Below are positions 12,178-26,100 of a stretch of DNA of 64,000 nt, one piece after another. The DNA is taken from positions 814,241-878,240 of the forward strand of contig OX442424.1 in assembly GCA_949361645.1 (NCBI GenBank), given 5' to 3'. A program made the translations under genes and the position numbers. Every line of letters starts with the position of its first letter. Position 1 is the first letter of the stretch. The notes beneath the pieces were generated by a model. It had not been told where the DNA came from, made no database searches, and saw only the letters and a program-made list of their open reading frames with translations. The DNA is from Spongilla lacustris (Eukaryota; Porifera; Demospongiae; Spongillida; Spongillidae).

Positions 12178-12333
12178 AAGTTTACACGGCTGAGATCAAC
12201 AATGCTGCAGGAAAGACTTGAAGGTTTGCTGCTAATGTCAGTCGAACGCCAAATTCTATCTACTGTTTCATCCAGTTTAGTAGTAGAGCAGTTTTCTCAT
12301 AGCACACATGAACATAGGAATGCATTGCTTTAA
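12178..12333 (+). pseudogene. Transposase C-terminal fragment (hAT/ZMYM-like)
   Basis: Fifty codons to a TAA: LRSTMLQERLEGLLLMSVER is the pattern seen at the end of hAT and zinc-finger MYM-type transposase-derived proteins. Truncated upstream by the foldback MITE. Confidence 0.5.
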
Positions 12334-12429
12334 CAGACTGTTAATTCGGCTTCAGTCGGAAATGCATGCATGTAAACATGATGTACATTACAAAGACCTG
12401 AAAGGTAATCTCGAGTCATTTGGAGGGGG

Positions 12430-13208
12430 GTGGGGAGCATCATTTATGGTTCTTGCCCCTGCACATCCTTGCAATTGGGCACATTAGTTGGCTGTTTCTA
12501 GGATGGCCATGTCTACAGAAGGCTTTATTTTTGCCCCGCTGGAGTGTGTAGGAGAAGCTACCACTTATTAAAAAAAAAAAAAACTCCAGACAAGCTTGGA
12601 TTCTGGTCCACTTAAAAAGGGCTCCTAACCTAATATGTCAGACACAGGAAGGGAAACTTCTTGTCAGCAGTGACACAGCATAAAAGTCTGGCAACACGAC
12701 AGATTTGATCTCATTATGCGCTGCATTACTAGGCAACAGTGGTGGTGTATCCACCTGATTTTCTGAGCCATGAAATCAAGGCACCCACAGTTTGGAAGTT
12801 GGTATGATTAGTGAAGGCTTCCTGTGGGCATGTGATGTGTGGTGTATGAGCACATGTGATGTGTGGTGTGTGGGTGTGATGTGTGATAATGTGATGTGTG
12901 GTGTGTGAGCATGTGTTATATTATGCAGCAACTGAGTCGGCAGTTTCATCATTTTCTGCTAATCATAGTCACAATCTGATAAACATTCATCCTTCATAAT
13001 ACTTTGACCAGTTGTATGTCCACATGTATAAACGTTGTTTTATTTTTTTCATGGTTTCTATAATTATAACATATACATAAGATAATATAGCAAGCAAATA
13101 ACACAGGATAGTTCCAAGGGGCTCAATCCTACTAAGGATGGCCGATACCACTGATCTGTAAAAATGTTAAAAATGAAGTTTTTCTCTGTCATTTCAAAGG
13201 TTCATCAA
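12430..13208 (+). promoter_or_regulatory. Gene A upstream region, duplicated in gene B
   Basis: About 12540-12750 matches 35590-35870 (GAGAAGCTACCACTT, CACAGCATAAAAGTCTGGCAA, GCATTACTAGGCAACAGTGG) and 12950-13208 matches 35990-36171. Each ends about 10 bp before the signal-peptide ATG. Contains TG-rich simple repeats (12830-12910). Presumed promoter and 5' UTR; no core element stands out. Confidence 0.55.
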
Positions 13209-14054
13209 ATGAAGGCTTGTCACATTATCTTGATTCTGGCAGCAGCAGCAGGACTGTCCTGTGGTGGTAGGGTCCCCAGTCCCATGTCAGTGTGGTGATT
13301 ATGTAATAATGTTCCTCACACAGTACTGCAAGTTGTACCTCTTCCCAACCCTGTGGTCCAGGGAAATGAAGCAAATCCCTCTACAGTCACTTCTCTGACC
13401 TGTGCAGTGTCCCCATCTCAGTTCTCTGCTACATGGAACATGTCTGGTACAGCCTTACAACCAGGAGGAAGGTATATGATACAGCAGAATGTATTAGTAT
13501 ACAATGGCACCACATATGGAACAACACTGCTGATTCCAATGTTGAGTTACACTGATGCAGGGAACTATACCTGTGTGATACAGCCATCCCCACCCAATGG
13601 ACCAGAGTCCTACTCAGCCACCATCCAACTGATCCTGTTAGGTAAGCTGTGTAGTGTGATATGTGAGGGTGTGACTGTGTACCCTCCTCTCCACAGTGAA
13701 GGTGGAGGTGTTGGCACCCACCTACATCACTGTCAATGCCACCACTACATCCCAGGTGGAGCTGAGTTGTGAGATGTCCCAGTACATCCATCCTGATGGA
13801 GACCTCTGGTGGTTTAGAGGAGGACAGAGTGTGGACACGGCCCAATCCAAGTACAGTGTTATGTACCGGAATGGGAACAAGCGTGCTCAGAATGGGGGCA
13901 GTATGAACACCATCAGTAGAGTGTCTGTACTAACAATCTTCCAGCTGACCTCATCAGACAGTGGGGTGTATACTTGTAGGCTGTCTGGAACTGACCAATC
14001 AGGAGATGTCAAACTGATGGTGGTGGGTAAGTGGGGTACGAACATGTGTGTGTG

Positions 14055-14107
<53 letters not shown>

Positions 14108-17100
14108 CAAAGGACAAGACACCTTCACTCGTGGGAAACAGTACTGTATGGGTAAGCTTCTCTCTGAAATATCCTTCCCTTCCACAGTCAGTGCCACTGT
14201 CACAAGTTCACCAACAACTGCTGTTGCATCCACTTCAAATGGTCTGTTCATACTCTTGGGTGGTAGAAAGGGGGTAGTGTGTACTATATAGGGGTTGAAG
14301 AGGGTAGTGTGTACTATATAGGGGTTGAAGAGGGTAGTGTGTACTATGTAGGGGTTAAAGAGGGTAGTGTGTACTATGTAGGGGTTGAAGAGGGTAGTGT
14401 GTACTATATAGGGGTTGAAGAGGGTAGTGTGTACTATATAGGGGTTGAAGAGGGTACATGTAGTGTGTACTATAGAGGGGTTGAAGAGGGAAGTGTGTAC
14501 TATATAGGGTTGATTAGGGTAGTGTGTACTATATAGGGTTAAAGAGGGTAGTGTGTACTATATAGGGTTGAAGAGGGTAGTGTGTACTATATAGGGGTTG
14601 GAGAGGGATATACCAGTAGCAGTTGAATGTGTGTGAGAGACTCAGAGAGAGAAGGACACCTTCACTCATGGGAAACAGTACAGTATGGGTAAGTTTCTAT
14701 CTGAAATATCCCTCCCACAGTCAGTGCCACTGTCACAAGTTCACCACAAACTGCTGTTGCATCCACTTCAATAGGTCTGTTCATACTGCTGGGGGGAGGG
14801 GGGGGGGGAACTGCAGAAAGGGGGTGGTGTGTACTATATAGGGTTGAAGAGGGTAATGTGTACTATATAAGTTTTGAAGAGGATAGTGTTTCTATCTGAA
14901 ATATCCTTCCCTTCCACAGTCAGTGCCACTGTCACAAGTTCACCAACAACTGCTGTTGCATCCACTTCAATAGGTCTGTTCATACTGCTGGGTGGAAAAA
15001 TTGTAGAAAGGGGGTAGTGTGTACTATATAGGGGTTGAAGAGGGTAGTGTGTACTATATAGGGGTTGAAGAGGGTAGTGTGTACTATGTAGGGGTTGAAG
15101 AGGGTAGTGTGTACTATATAGGGGTTGAAGAGACTATGTAGGGGTTGAAGAGAGTAGTGTGTACTATATAGGGGTTGATCAGGGTTGTGTGTACTATATA
15201 GGGGTTGAAGAGGGTAGTGTGTACTATATAGGGGTTGAAGAGGGTAGTGTGTACTATATAGGGGTTGAAGAGGGTAGTGTGTACTATATAGGGGTTGAAG
15301 AGGGTAGTGTGTACTATATAGGGGTTGAAGAGGGTAGTGTGTACTATGTAGGGGTTGAAGAGGGTAGTGTGTACTATATAGGGGTTGAAGAGACTATGTA
15401 GGGGTTGAAGAGAGTAGTGTGTACTATATAGGGGTTGATCAGGGTTGTGTGTACTATATAGGGGTTGAAGAGGGTAGTGTGTACTATATAGGGGTTGAAG
15501 AGGGTAGTGTGTACTATATAGGGGTTGAAGAGGGTAGTGTGTACTATATAGGGGTTGAAGAGGGTAGTGTGTACTATATAGGGGTTGAAGAGGGTAGTGT
15601 GTACTATATAGGGGTTGAAGGGGGTAGTGTGTACTATATAGGGGTTGAAGAGGGTAGTGTGTACTGTATAGGGGTTGAAGAGGGTAGTGTGTACTATGTA
15701 GGGGTTGAAGAGGGTAGTGTGTACTATATAGGGGTTGAAGAGGGTAGTGTGTACTATATAGGGGTTGAAGAGGGTAGTGTGTACTATGTAGGGGTTGAAG
15801 AGGGTAGTGTGTACTATATAGGGGTTGAAGAGACTATGTAGGGGTTGAAGAGAGTAGTGTGTACTATATAGGGGTTGATCAGGGTAGTGTGTACTATATA
15901 GGGGTTGAAGAGGGTAGTGTGTACTATGTAGGGGTTGAAGAGGGTAGTGTGTACTATATAGGGGTTGAAGGGGGTAGTGTGTACTATATAGGGGTTGAAG
16001 AGGGTAGTGTGTACTGTATAGGGGTTGAAGAGGGTAGTGTGTACTATATAGGGGTTGAAGGGGGTAGTGTGTACTATATAGGGGTTGGAGAGGGTAGTGT
16101 GTACTATATAGGTTGAATAGGGTAGTGTGTACTATATAGGGGTTGAAGAGGGTAGTGTGTACTATATAGGGGTTGAAGAGGGTAGTGTAAACTATATAGG
16201 GTTGAAGAGGGTAGTGTGTACTATATAGGGGTTGAAGAGGGTACATGTAGTGTGTACTATATAGGGGTTGAAGAGGGTAGTGTCTACTATATAGGGGTTG
16301 AATAGGGTAGTGTGTACTATATAAGGGTTGAAGAGGGTAGTGTGTACTATATAGGGGTTGAAGAGAGTAGTGTGTACTATATTAGGGTTGAAGAGGGTAG
16401 TGTGTACTATATAGGGGTTGGAGAGGGTAGTGTGTACTATATAGGGGTTGAAGAGAGTACATGTAGTGTGTACTATATAGGGGTTGAAGAGAGTAGTGTG
16501 TACTATACAGGGGTTGGAGAGGGTAGTGTGTACTATGTAGGGGTTGGAGAGGGTAGTGTGTACTATATAGGGGTTGAAGAGAGTACATGTAGTGTGTACT
16601 ATATATGGGTTGAAGAGAGTAGTGTGTACTATATAGGGGTTGGAGAGGGTAGTGTGTACTATGTAGGGGTTGAAGAGGGTAGTGTGTACTATATAGGGTT
16701 GAAGAAGGCAGTGTGTACTATATAGGGGTTGAAGAGGGTAGTGTGTACTATATAGGGGTTGAAGAGGGTAGTGTGTACTATATAGGGGTTGAAGAGGGTA
16801 GTGTGTACTATATAGGGGTTGAAGAGGGTAGTGTGTACTATATAGGGGTTGAAGAGAGTACATGTAGTGTGTACTATATAGGGGTTGAAGAGAGTAGTGT
16901 GTACTATGTAGGGGTTGAAGAGGGTAGTGTGTACTATGTAGGGGTTGAAGAGGGTAGTATGTACTATATAGGGGTTGAAGAGACTATGTAGGGGTTGAAG
17001 AGAGTAGTGTGTACTATATAGGGGTTGAAGAGGGTAGTATGTACTATATAGAGGTTGAAGAGGGTAGTGTGTACTATATAGGGTTGAAGAGAGTAGTGTG

Positions 17101-20100
17101 TACTATATAGGGGTTGAAGAGACTATGTAGGGGTTGAAGAGAGTAGTGTGTACTATATAGGGTTGAAGAGGGTAGTATGTACTATATAGAGGTTGAAGAG
17201 GGTAGTGTGTACTATATAGAGGTTGAAGAGGGTAGTGTGTACTATATAGAGGTTGAAGAGGGTAGTGTGTACTATATAGGGGTTGAAGAGGGTAGTATGT
17301 ACTATATAGAGGTTGAAGAGGGTAGTGTGTACTATATAGGGGTTGAAGAGGGTAGTGTGTACTATATAAGGGTTGAAGAGGGTAGTGTGTACTATATAGG
17401 GGTTGAAGAGGGTAGTATGTACTATATAGGGGTTGAAGAGGGTAGTATGTACTATATAGAGGTTGAAGAGGGTAGTGTGTACTATATAGGGGTTGAAGAG
17501 AGTAGTGTGTACTATATAGGGGTTGGAAAGGGTAGTGTGTACTATATAGGGGTTGAAGAGGGTAGTGTGTACTATATAGGGGTTGAAGAGGGTAGTGTGT
17601 ACTATATAGGGTTGAAGAGGGTAGTGTGTACTATATAGGAGTTGAAGAGGGTAGTGTGTACTATATAGGGGTTGAAGAGGGTAGTGTGTACTATATAGGT
17701 AGAAGAGGGTAGTGTGTACTATATAGGGGTTGAAGAGGGTAGTGTGTACTATATAGGGGTTGAAGAGGGTAGTGTGTACTATATAGGGGTTGAAGAGGGT
17801 AGTGTGTACTATAGGGGTTGAAGAGGGTAGTGTGCACTATATAGGGGTTGAAGAGGGTAGTGTGTACTATATAGGGTTGAAGAGGGTAGTGTGTACTATA
17901 TAGGGGTTGAAGAGGGTAGTGTGTACTATATAGGGGTTGAAGAGGGTAGTGTGTACTATGTAGGGGTTGAAGAGGGTAGTGTGTACTATGTAGGGGTTGA
18001 AGAGGGTAGTGTGTACTATACAGGGGTTGGAGAGGGATACCAGTAGCAGTTGAATGTGTGTGTGAGAGAGAGAGAAGGACACCTTCACTCATGGGAAACA
18101 GTACAGTATGGGTAAGTTTCTATCTGAAATATTTTTCCCTCCCACAGTTAGTGCCACTGTCACAAGTTCACCAACAACTGCTGTTGCATCCACTTCAAAT
18201 GGTCTGTTCATGCTGCTGGGGGGAAAACTGTAGAAAGGGGGTAGTGTGTACTATATATAGGGGTTGAAGAGGGCAGTGCGAACTATATAGGGGTTGAAGA
18301 GGGTAGTGTGTACTATGTAGGGTTGAAGAAGGTAGTGTGTACTATATAGGGGTTGGAGAGGGTAGTGTGTACTATATAGGCATTGGAGAGGGTAGTGTGT
18401 ACTATATTTATATAGGGGTTGAAGAGGGTAGTGTGTACTATATAGGGTTGAAGAAGGCAGTGTGTACTATATAGGGGTTGGAGAGAGTAGTGTAGGGATG
18501 AAGAGGGTAGTGTGTACTATATAGGGGTTGGAGAGGGATACCAGTAGCAGTTTAATGTGTGTGTGAGAGAGAGAGGACACCTTCATCTCTGCAATATTGT
18601 TCTCTTCCACAGTCAGTGCCACTGTCACAAGTTCACCAACACCATCCATTTCAATAGGTCTGTTCATGCTGCTGGGGGGGGGGGGGGGGGGGGGGGGAGG
18701 GGGGGGGAAGCAGTAGAAAGGGGGTAGTGTGTACTATATAGGGGTTGGAGAGAGTAATGTGTACTATATAGGGTTGAAGAGGGTAGTGTGTACTATATAG
18801 GGGTTTTGGAGGGTAGTGTGTACTATATAGGGGTTGAAGAGGGTAGTGTGTACTATATAAGGTTTGAAGAGGATAGTGTTTCTATCTGAAATATCCTTCC
18901 CTTCCACAGTCAGTGCCACTGTCACAAGTTCACCAACAACTGCTGTTGCATCCGCTTCAAATGGTGTGTTCATGCTGCTGGGGGGAAAACTGTACAAAGG
19001 GGGTAGTGTGTACTATATATAGGGGTCAAAGAGAGTAGTGCGTACTATATAGGGTTGAAGAGGGTAGTGCGTACTATATAGGGGTTGAAGAGGGTAGTGT
19101 GTACTATATAGGTTGAATAGGGTAGTGCGTACTATATAGGGTTGAAGAAGGTAGTGTGTAATATATAGGTTGAATAGGGTAGTGTGTACTATATAGGGGT
19201 TGAAGAGGGTGGTGTGTACTATATAGGGGTTGAAGAGGGTAGTGTGTACTATATAGGGTTGAAGAAGGCAGTGTGTACTATATAGGGGTTGAAGAGGGTA
19301 GTGTGCACTATATAGGGTTGAAGAAGGCAGTGTGTACTATATAGGGGTTGAAGAGGGTAGTGTGTACTATATAGGGTTGAAGAAGGCAGTGTGTACTACA
19401 TAGGGGTTGAAGAGGGTAGTGTGTACTATATAGGGTTGAAGAAGGCAGTGTGTACTATATAGGGGTTGAAGAGGGTAGTGTGTACTATATAGGGGTTGAA
19501 GAGGGTAGTGTGTACTATATAGGATTGAAGAGGGTAGTGTGTACTATATAGGGTTGAAGAGGGTAGTGTGTAATATATAGGTTGAATAGGGTAGTGTGTA
19601 CTATACAGGGGTTGAAGAGGGTAGTGTGTACTATATAGGGGTTGAAGAGGGTAGTGTGTACTATATAGGGTTGAAGAGGGTAGTGTGTAATATATAGGTT
19701 GAATAGGGTAGTGTGTACTATACAGGGGTTGAAGAGGGTAGTGTGTACTATATAGGGGTTGAAGAGGGTAGTGTGTACTATATAGGGTTGAAGAGGGTAG
19801 TGTGTACTATATAGGGGTTGAATAGGGTAGTGTGTACTATATAGGGGTTGAAGAGGGTAGTGTGTACTATATAGGGGTTGAAGAGGGTAGTGTGTACTAT
19901 ATAGGGTTGAAGAGGGTAGTGTGTACTATATAGGGTTGAATAGGGTAGTGTGTACTATATAGGGGTTGAAGAGGGTAGTGTGTACTATATAGGGTTGAAG
20001 AGGGTAGTGTGTACTATATAGGGGTTGAAGAGGGTAGTGTGTACTATATAGGGGTTGAAGAGGGTAGTGTGTACTATATAGGTTGAAGAGGGTAGTGCGT

Positions 20101-23100
20101 ACTATATAGGGGTTGAAGAGGGTAGTGTGTACTATATAGGGGTTGGAGAGGGTAGTGTGTACTATATAGGGTTGAAGAGGGTAGTGTGTACTATATAGGG
20201 TTGAAGAGGGTAGTGTGTACTATATAGGATTGGAGAGGGTAGTGTGTACTATATAGGGTTGAAGAGGGTGGTGGGTACTATATAAGGGTTGAAGAGGGTA
20301 GTGTGTACTATATAGCGGTTGAAGAAGGCAGTGTGTACTATATAGGGATTGGAAAGGGTAGTGTGTACTACATGTATGTAGGGGTTGAAGAAGGTAGTGT
20401 GTACTATATAGGGTTTGTGACAGATCGGCCTTCACACGGTTGAGGACAGTAGTGTGTACTAAAGAGGGTAGTGTGTACTATATAGGGTTGAAGGGGGTAG
20501 TAGTTTGTACTATACAGGGGTTGAAGAGAGTAGTGTGTACTATATAGGGTTGAAGAGGGTAGTGTGCACTATATAGGGTTGAAGAGGGTAGTGTGTACGA
20601 TATAGAGTTGGAGAGGGAAGTGTGTACTATATAGGATTGGAGAGGGTAGTGTGTACTATATAGGGTTGAAGAGGGTGGTGTGTACTATATAGGGTGTGTA
20701 CTATATAAGGGTTGAAGAGGGTAGTGTGTACTATATAGCAGTTGAAGAAGCTGGCAGTGTGTACTATATAGGGATTGGAAATTTTTACTATATAGGGTTT
20801 GTGACGGATCGACCTTCACAGGGTTAAAGAGGGTAGTGTGTACTAAAGAGGTAGTGTGTACTATATAGGGTTGAAGAGGGTATTGTGTACGATATAGAGT
20901 TGAAGAGCTAGGGAGTGTGTACGATATAGGGGTTGGAGAGGGTAGTGTGTACTATATAGGGTTGGAGAGGGTAGTGTGTACGATATGGAGTTGAAGATGG
21001 TAGTGTGTACTATATAGGGGTTAGAGAGGGTAGTGTATACTATATAGGATTGGAGAGGGTAGTGTGTACTATATAGGGTTGAAGAGGGTGGTGTGTACTA
21101 TGTAGGTGTGTGTACTATATAAGGGTTGAAAAGGGTAGTGTGTACTATATAGGGGTTGAAGAAGGCAGTGTGTACTATATAGGGATTGGAGAGGGTAGTG
21201 TGTACTATATTTATATAGGGGTTGAAGACGGTAGTGTGTACTATATACAGTTTGTGACGGATCGGCCTTCACACGGTTGAAGACAGTGGTGTGTACTAAA
21301 GAGGGTAGTGTGTACTATATAGGGTTGCCACTTGGAGAGGGTATAGTGTGTGATGTATAGGGGTTGAAAGGGATATTGGTAGCAGTTAAATGTGTGTGTG
21401 AGAGAGAGAAGGGCACCTTCACTCATGGGAAATAGTACAGTATGGGTAAGTTTCTATCTGAAATATTTTTCCCTTCCACAGTCAGTGCCACTGTCACAAG
21501 TTCACCAACAACTGCTGTTGCATCCACTTCAATAGGTCTGTTCATGCTGCTGGGTGGAAAAACTGTAGAAAGGGGGGTAGTGTGTACTATATAGGGGTTG
21601 AATAGAGTAGTGTGTACTATCAGTGTGGGGGGGGGGGGGGGGGGGGGGGGGGGCAATTGCCCCCAGGCGCCAACCTAAGTGGGCGCCAAAATGCCTAGAT
21701 ATTTGGTATAAATAGTATTGCAATGCGTACCGGATAATAAGCCGAGGAAAGGCCTATATTAATGCTCTTCAGTTTATACCTATGAAGAAACAGCAAGTCC
21801 GTGCATACTGTGATGAAATTGTGCTTTAATGGAGCTGAATTTTGGAACAGCAGCAGGGCGCCCCTCCTTCTCCCTCCCGTGCTGATAAATCGGCGCACTT
21901 GAGCTATACATTTCTACAGCGGAGAGTTCAGCGTGCACTCTGTGAAGTTGCTCAGTAAACAGCTTATTCTTATTGCTTATTCATTGGTTAGTAGTAGTAC
22001 TATATTTTAGTTCTGTAAACTGCGCGATGCGTAGTAGGCTGCTATTTTTACGTATAAATCTTGGTAAATGTATTAAAATGTCGTAATAGAGCGATTCTTT
22101 CAGCAGTTATTTTGATTGGTGCGCTAGTATTAGTACCCATCAAAGTTTAATGCACCTTGCTGCAAGCTTTTAGAGATGATGGTAAATTTTAACATAGCAA
22201 AGAAACTAAGCCGGCGCATGTCAGTAACGTACAATACAAATCTGCGATAAAACATATACAGCCGTTTAAATCCGCAAAATCACAATAGCCTGGAAACCAG
22301 AACGTAACGGAGTGGCGCGCATTTATTGGTTATGATTGCCTCCGTTTCTAATCCCCCTTATATGTACAATCTGTGGAAAAATTGGAATGTGTACAAAAAA
22401 AATTTTCGCGCGCGAATGTCACGCTGAATGAAATATCTATGTTTGAAGTAGGTCATCTGCCGGAATGTGTAAGTGGCTCAAATAGCAAGTAAAGCGCATG
22501 CATGTACAACACAGCCATTTTAAATTAGTAAAAGTACAATATAGCCTGGAACTTAACCAAGATGTAACGGAGTGGCACTCATTTATTGGTGTTGATTGCC
22601 TTATAGTTTCCAATCCCCCTTACATGTGGAAAAATTGGTATGTGCATCACAATAATTTTCGTGCGCGTCCCTCCCCTTCATCAATTTTCATGTCGGACCC
22701 CCCCCCCCCCCCCCCCCCCAAACCTATGTTATTAAAAATTAATGAACGCTTTAACGGCACAACGATCCATTGTTATAAATGTCCCAGCCCACAGGATGTA
22801 GTTAAACTGATATTCCGCGTGGAGGAAGCATTTAAGCTCTTCTGAAGCCAAGGAAATCTTCCATCGGGGTGGCCAATAGCAAACCCCTGCAAGTGAATTG
22901 ACTATAAGAGGAACTTAGTAAGCTTGATTGGTCGATTTTATGACCCTCTAAGATTCCTAGCTCCAGTTACTATAAGGTACAAAGTTCTATTCCAGAGTCT
23001 CTATCGATTGGGATTGTGACTTGTCACAAGAATTGTTTATAAATTGGAATGCTCTATTAGTTGACCTCAAGGAAGCAAGTCCGATTTCTATCCCTAGGAG

Positions 23101-26100
23101 CTATCACCATCACGTGGAAGGGAATTCAATGACTACATTCTTTGTGGCCTCTACGCAAGCCTATATGCTGCTGTGATTTATTTGGTGATCAAGTTGGATG
23201 TCAGTACAGAAGTGAAGTTCCTTGTCTCCAAAACCCGAGTTGCTCCTCTTCAAACTCAAACCATACCAAGATTGGAGTTACTCTCAGCCTTTCTACTCTC
23301 CAAACTCATAAGTTCTGTGAGTAACAGCCTTTCACCTACTTTCATTGAGATGCTACATGGATTCCCAAGTTGCACTCTGTTGGATTCGAGGAACTACAAC
23401 TATTCGTCAACAACAGAGTTAAGGAGATTCGCCACAAGGTTTGCCCCAATCTGTGGAACCATTGTCAAGCACTTCAAACCCTGCGGATCTACCTACTAGA
23501 GGTTTGACTCACCCGAACTATCTGTGAATCAGCTCTGGAGACGAGGACTTGAATTGTTACAGACTGGATTTGAACCTAGTGTTCTGAGTGAAGTATGTAC
23601 TTCCTGGGATCCCTGACGAGGTATCAAGAAGCCGAGCTCCTTTGGGTAAAATGTGCACAGAGAACCCCTAAGAACCATCCATGCACTGACATTCCTCATC
23701 ATAAAGCAAGCCCATGAACGTGTTCTCCACAATGGTGTTAAAGAAACACTAACTGAGGTTAGAGAAAGGTATTGAATACCAAGTGGAAGAAGTGTTACCA
23801 GAAGAGTTATACTGACACAAATATGGAATTTGTAAGAGATTTGAAGGAGCTCCTCTGAAGGCTCCAAAACCACCACCACTTCCAGAGTGCAGGGTAATGG
23901 AGTCTCCAGCTTTTACCTATTGACTTTGCAGGCCCTTTACTTATCCGCTCAGCACAGTCTGGATTGCATTGTTCACATGGTATGTGACTAGGGCCGTGCA
24001 TCTTGACACAGTTCAAGATCAGTCAACACTCCCGTTTATCAGATGTCTTAAGAGGTTTATAGCCATAAGAGGACTGCCAAGGTGTTTTGTATGAGACAAT
24101 GGGAAGACCTTCCAGGCAGCATCAAAATACCTAGATAAGGTGTTCAAGCATGGAGTACAAGATCATCTAAGAGTATTCAGAATCTCTTGGCAATTCAATG
24201 TTCCACTACGGTAGCTCCATGGTGTAATGGTTAGATCAACTAAGTGTTGCTTAAGGAAACTTATAGGACGAGCTCATTTCTCACTTGATGAACTGACTAC
24301 AACTCTGGCTGAGATTGAAGCAGTTTTCAATTCTAGACCATTGTCCTATGTATCAGGTGACGATATGGAAGAGCCCATCACTCCATCTCATTTGATTGTT
24401 GACCATCGAATACTGAACCTGCTAGATGACCTAAGCTTCGTGTGTGATTAGATCATGATGAGTTTACTCTCAATGCCACTCAAGTTACTCATCGAATTAA
24501 GCACTTGAATAATGTCCTTAACCACTTTTGGAAAAGGTGGCGCAAGGAGTATTTGAGTGGCCTGAGAGAGGCTCATGCTTACATGGCAAGGAAGCATTCA
24601 GACCATGGTAACCCTCCTGTCACAGTGGGAGACATTGTGATTGTTAATCTGTTGTGTGGACATTGGAAACTGGGCATTGTGCAAGAACTCTTCAAAGGAA
24701 AGGATGGTATGACAAGAGCTGCCACAGTCAAGATAGCCTCCAGTGATCAGCAGTATTCCACTTTGAAGAGGCCTATACAGTTGCTTTACCCACTTGAGAT
24801 ACGTTGTGAGTCAACAAATATCACCCATCCTGAGACACCATCTGTTCTGGATCCTGCAGAAGATGCGACTAAGCAAGTCCGCCCTAAAAGGACAGCTGCA
24901 AAGAAGGCAGTTGAGGTTATCTGGAGCTGGTTTACAGAGCTGGACAAAGATGACTGAAGCTGTAAACATTGTATTCACCTGTTTTGATTTGTACTCTGAG
25001 TTGACCCATCATGGTTAACGGGGGGGAATGTGTAGAAGTTATAATTAGATATTCGATAGCGATCCTCCGAAGAATTGTAGTAGCCAGGTAATTAGCGGCA
25101 AAAGCAGTGATAGGAAGTACTTCTTTACATGGTCCAGTACTTCCTATCACTGCTTTTGCCGTTAATTACCTGGCTACTACAATTCGGAGGAGGATCGCTA
25201 TCGATTGTAGCTGCGCCTTAGTAGTTACACGCGCGAATGATCATCATAGGGTCACTGGTACAACAATGAATATCTAATTACAACAGCTGTACTTTTTCAT
25301 TTCAAATTTTTTAAAAACAGGAACTGGCATAATAATTAATTATGAAGATACAAGCGCGCTTAGGTCCGTGTATAGGATCCAAGATAAACGCCCTGGCTCA
25401 CGAAAGAGAGTCATAGTACACTTCGATCGATTGAAGCCTTGCCCAGCCGACATACAGATGAAACCAGTGGTGGAGGATTTGCACAATTCTGATGCGAATG
25501 AGCAGCCTGTTCAGTTTCCTGGGAGTGATCTTCAGTTCTTTGAAGATGATGATCATGACGTCATGGTGGATTCCACAGAGACAAATGTGACTCGTAAGGC
25601 GGACCAACCTGGTAGCCGACAGTCGACACGCCCACTGAACAGAGCCCTGCTACTGATGGAGGGACAAATACAGAAGAAACTGCACCAGGTGACGCGGGAC
25701 TTTTAAACAGCACACCATCTGGTATCAATTCTGATGGCACAGTTTTTCAATCAGAAACAGTGACAACAAGGAGCCCGATGTCGAGACCTCAGAAACGGAT
25801 ACGCCAATCTCCCCCTGAACGAGACCGCTACCCAAAACAAACACGTCATGCCCCCTCCCGTTATGGCTGGTATTCTGGCTGGTGAAGCTTCAGTTATGAG
25901 AGTGCCTCTTTGCAAAAGGAGAGAGTGTAGCGATGCTATATGGACATATATTTTTGGTGTATGTACGTATGCGTGGGTGTTTAGCTGTGCAGCTCTACGC
26001 ATGCGCTGGTAAATGTCGTATTATTGCCCTTTTATAGCAGTCTGCTGATAATTATACAATTGCTGTGATTTGCTATAAGATTCACTCGGCAATAGCACTA

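Larger units (their letters stand above)
18235..21370 (+). repeat. 30-bp minisatellite, degenerate blocks
   Basis: More divergent units of the same repeat, interrupted by stalk copies 5 and 6. A block containing GTGACAGATCGGCCTTCACA-like sequence recurs near 20414, 20795 and 21245, a higher-order repeat of roughly 380-450 bp. Confidence 0.9.

Noticed and set aside
15374..16246. Long ORFs of YYIGVEEGSV or HTTLFNPYIV repeats on both strands
   Set aside because: They follow from a stop-free 30-bp intronic minisatellite; no independent start, splice or conservation evidence, and stalk exons sit inside the same array.
14270..21370. Possible CRISPR array
   Set aside because: Thirty-base repeats are head to tail with no unique spacers, in a eukaryotic intron.
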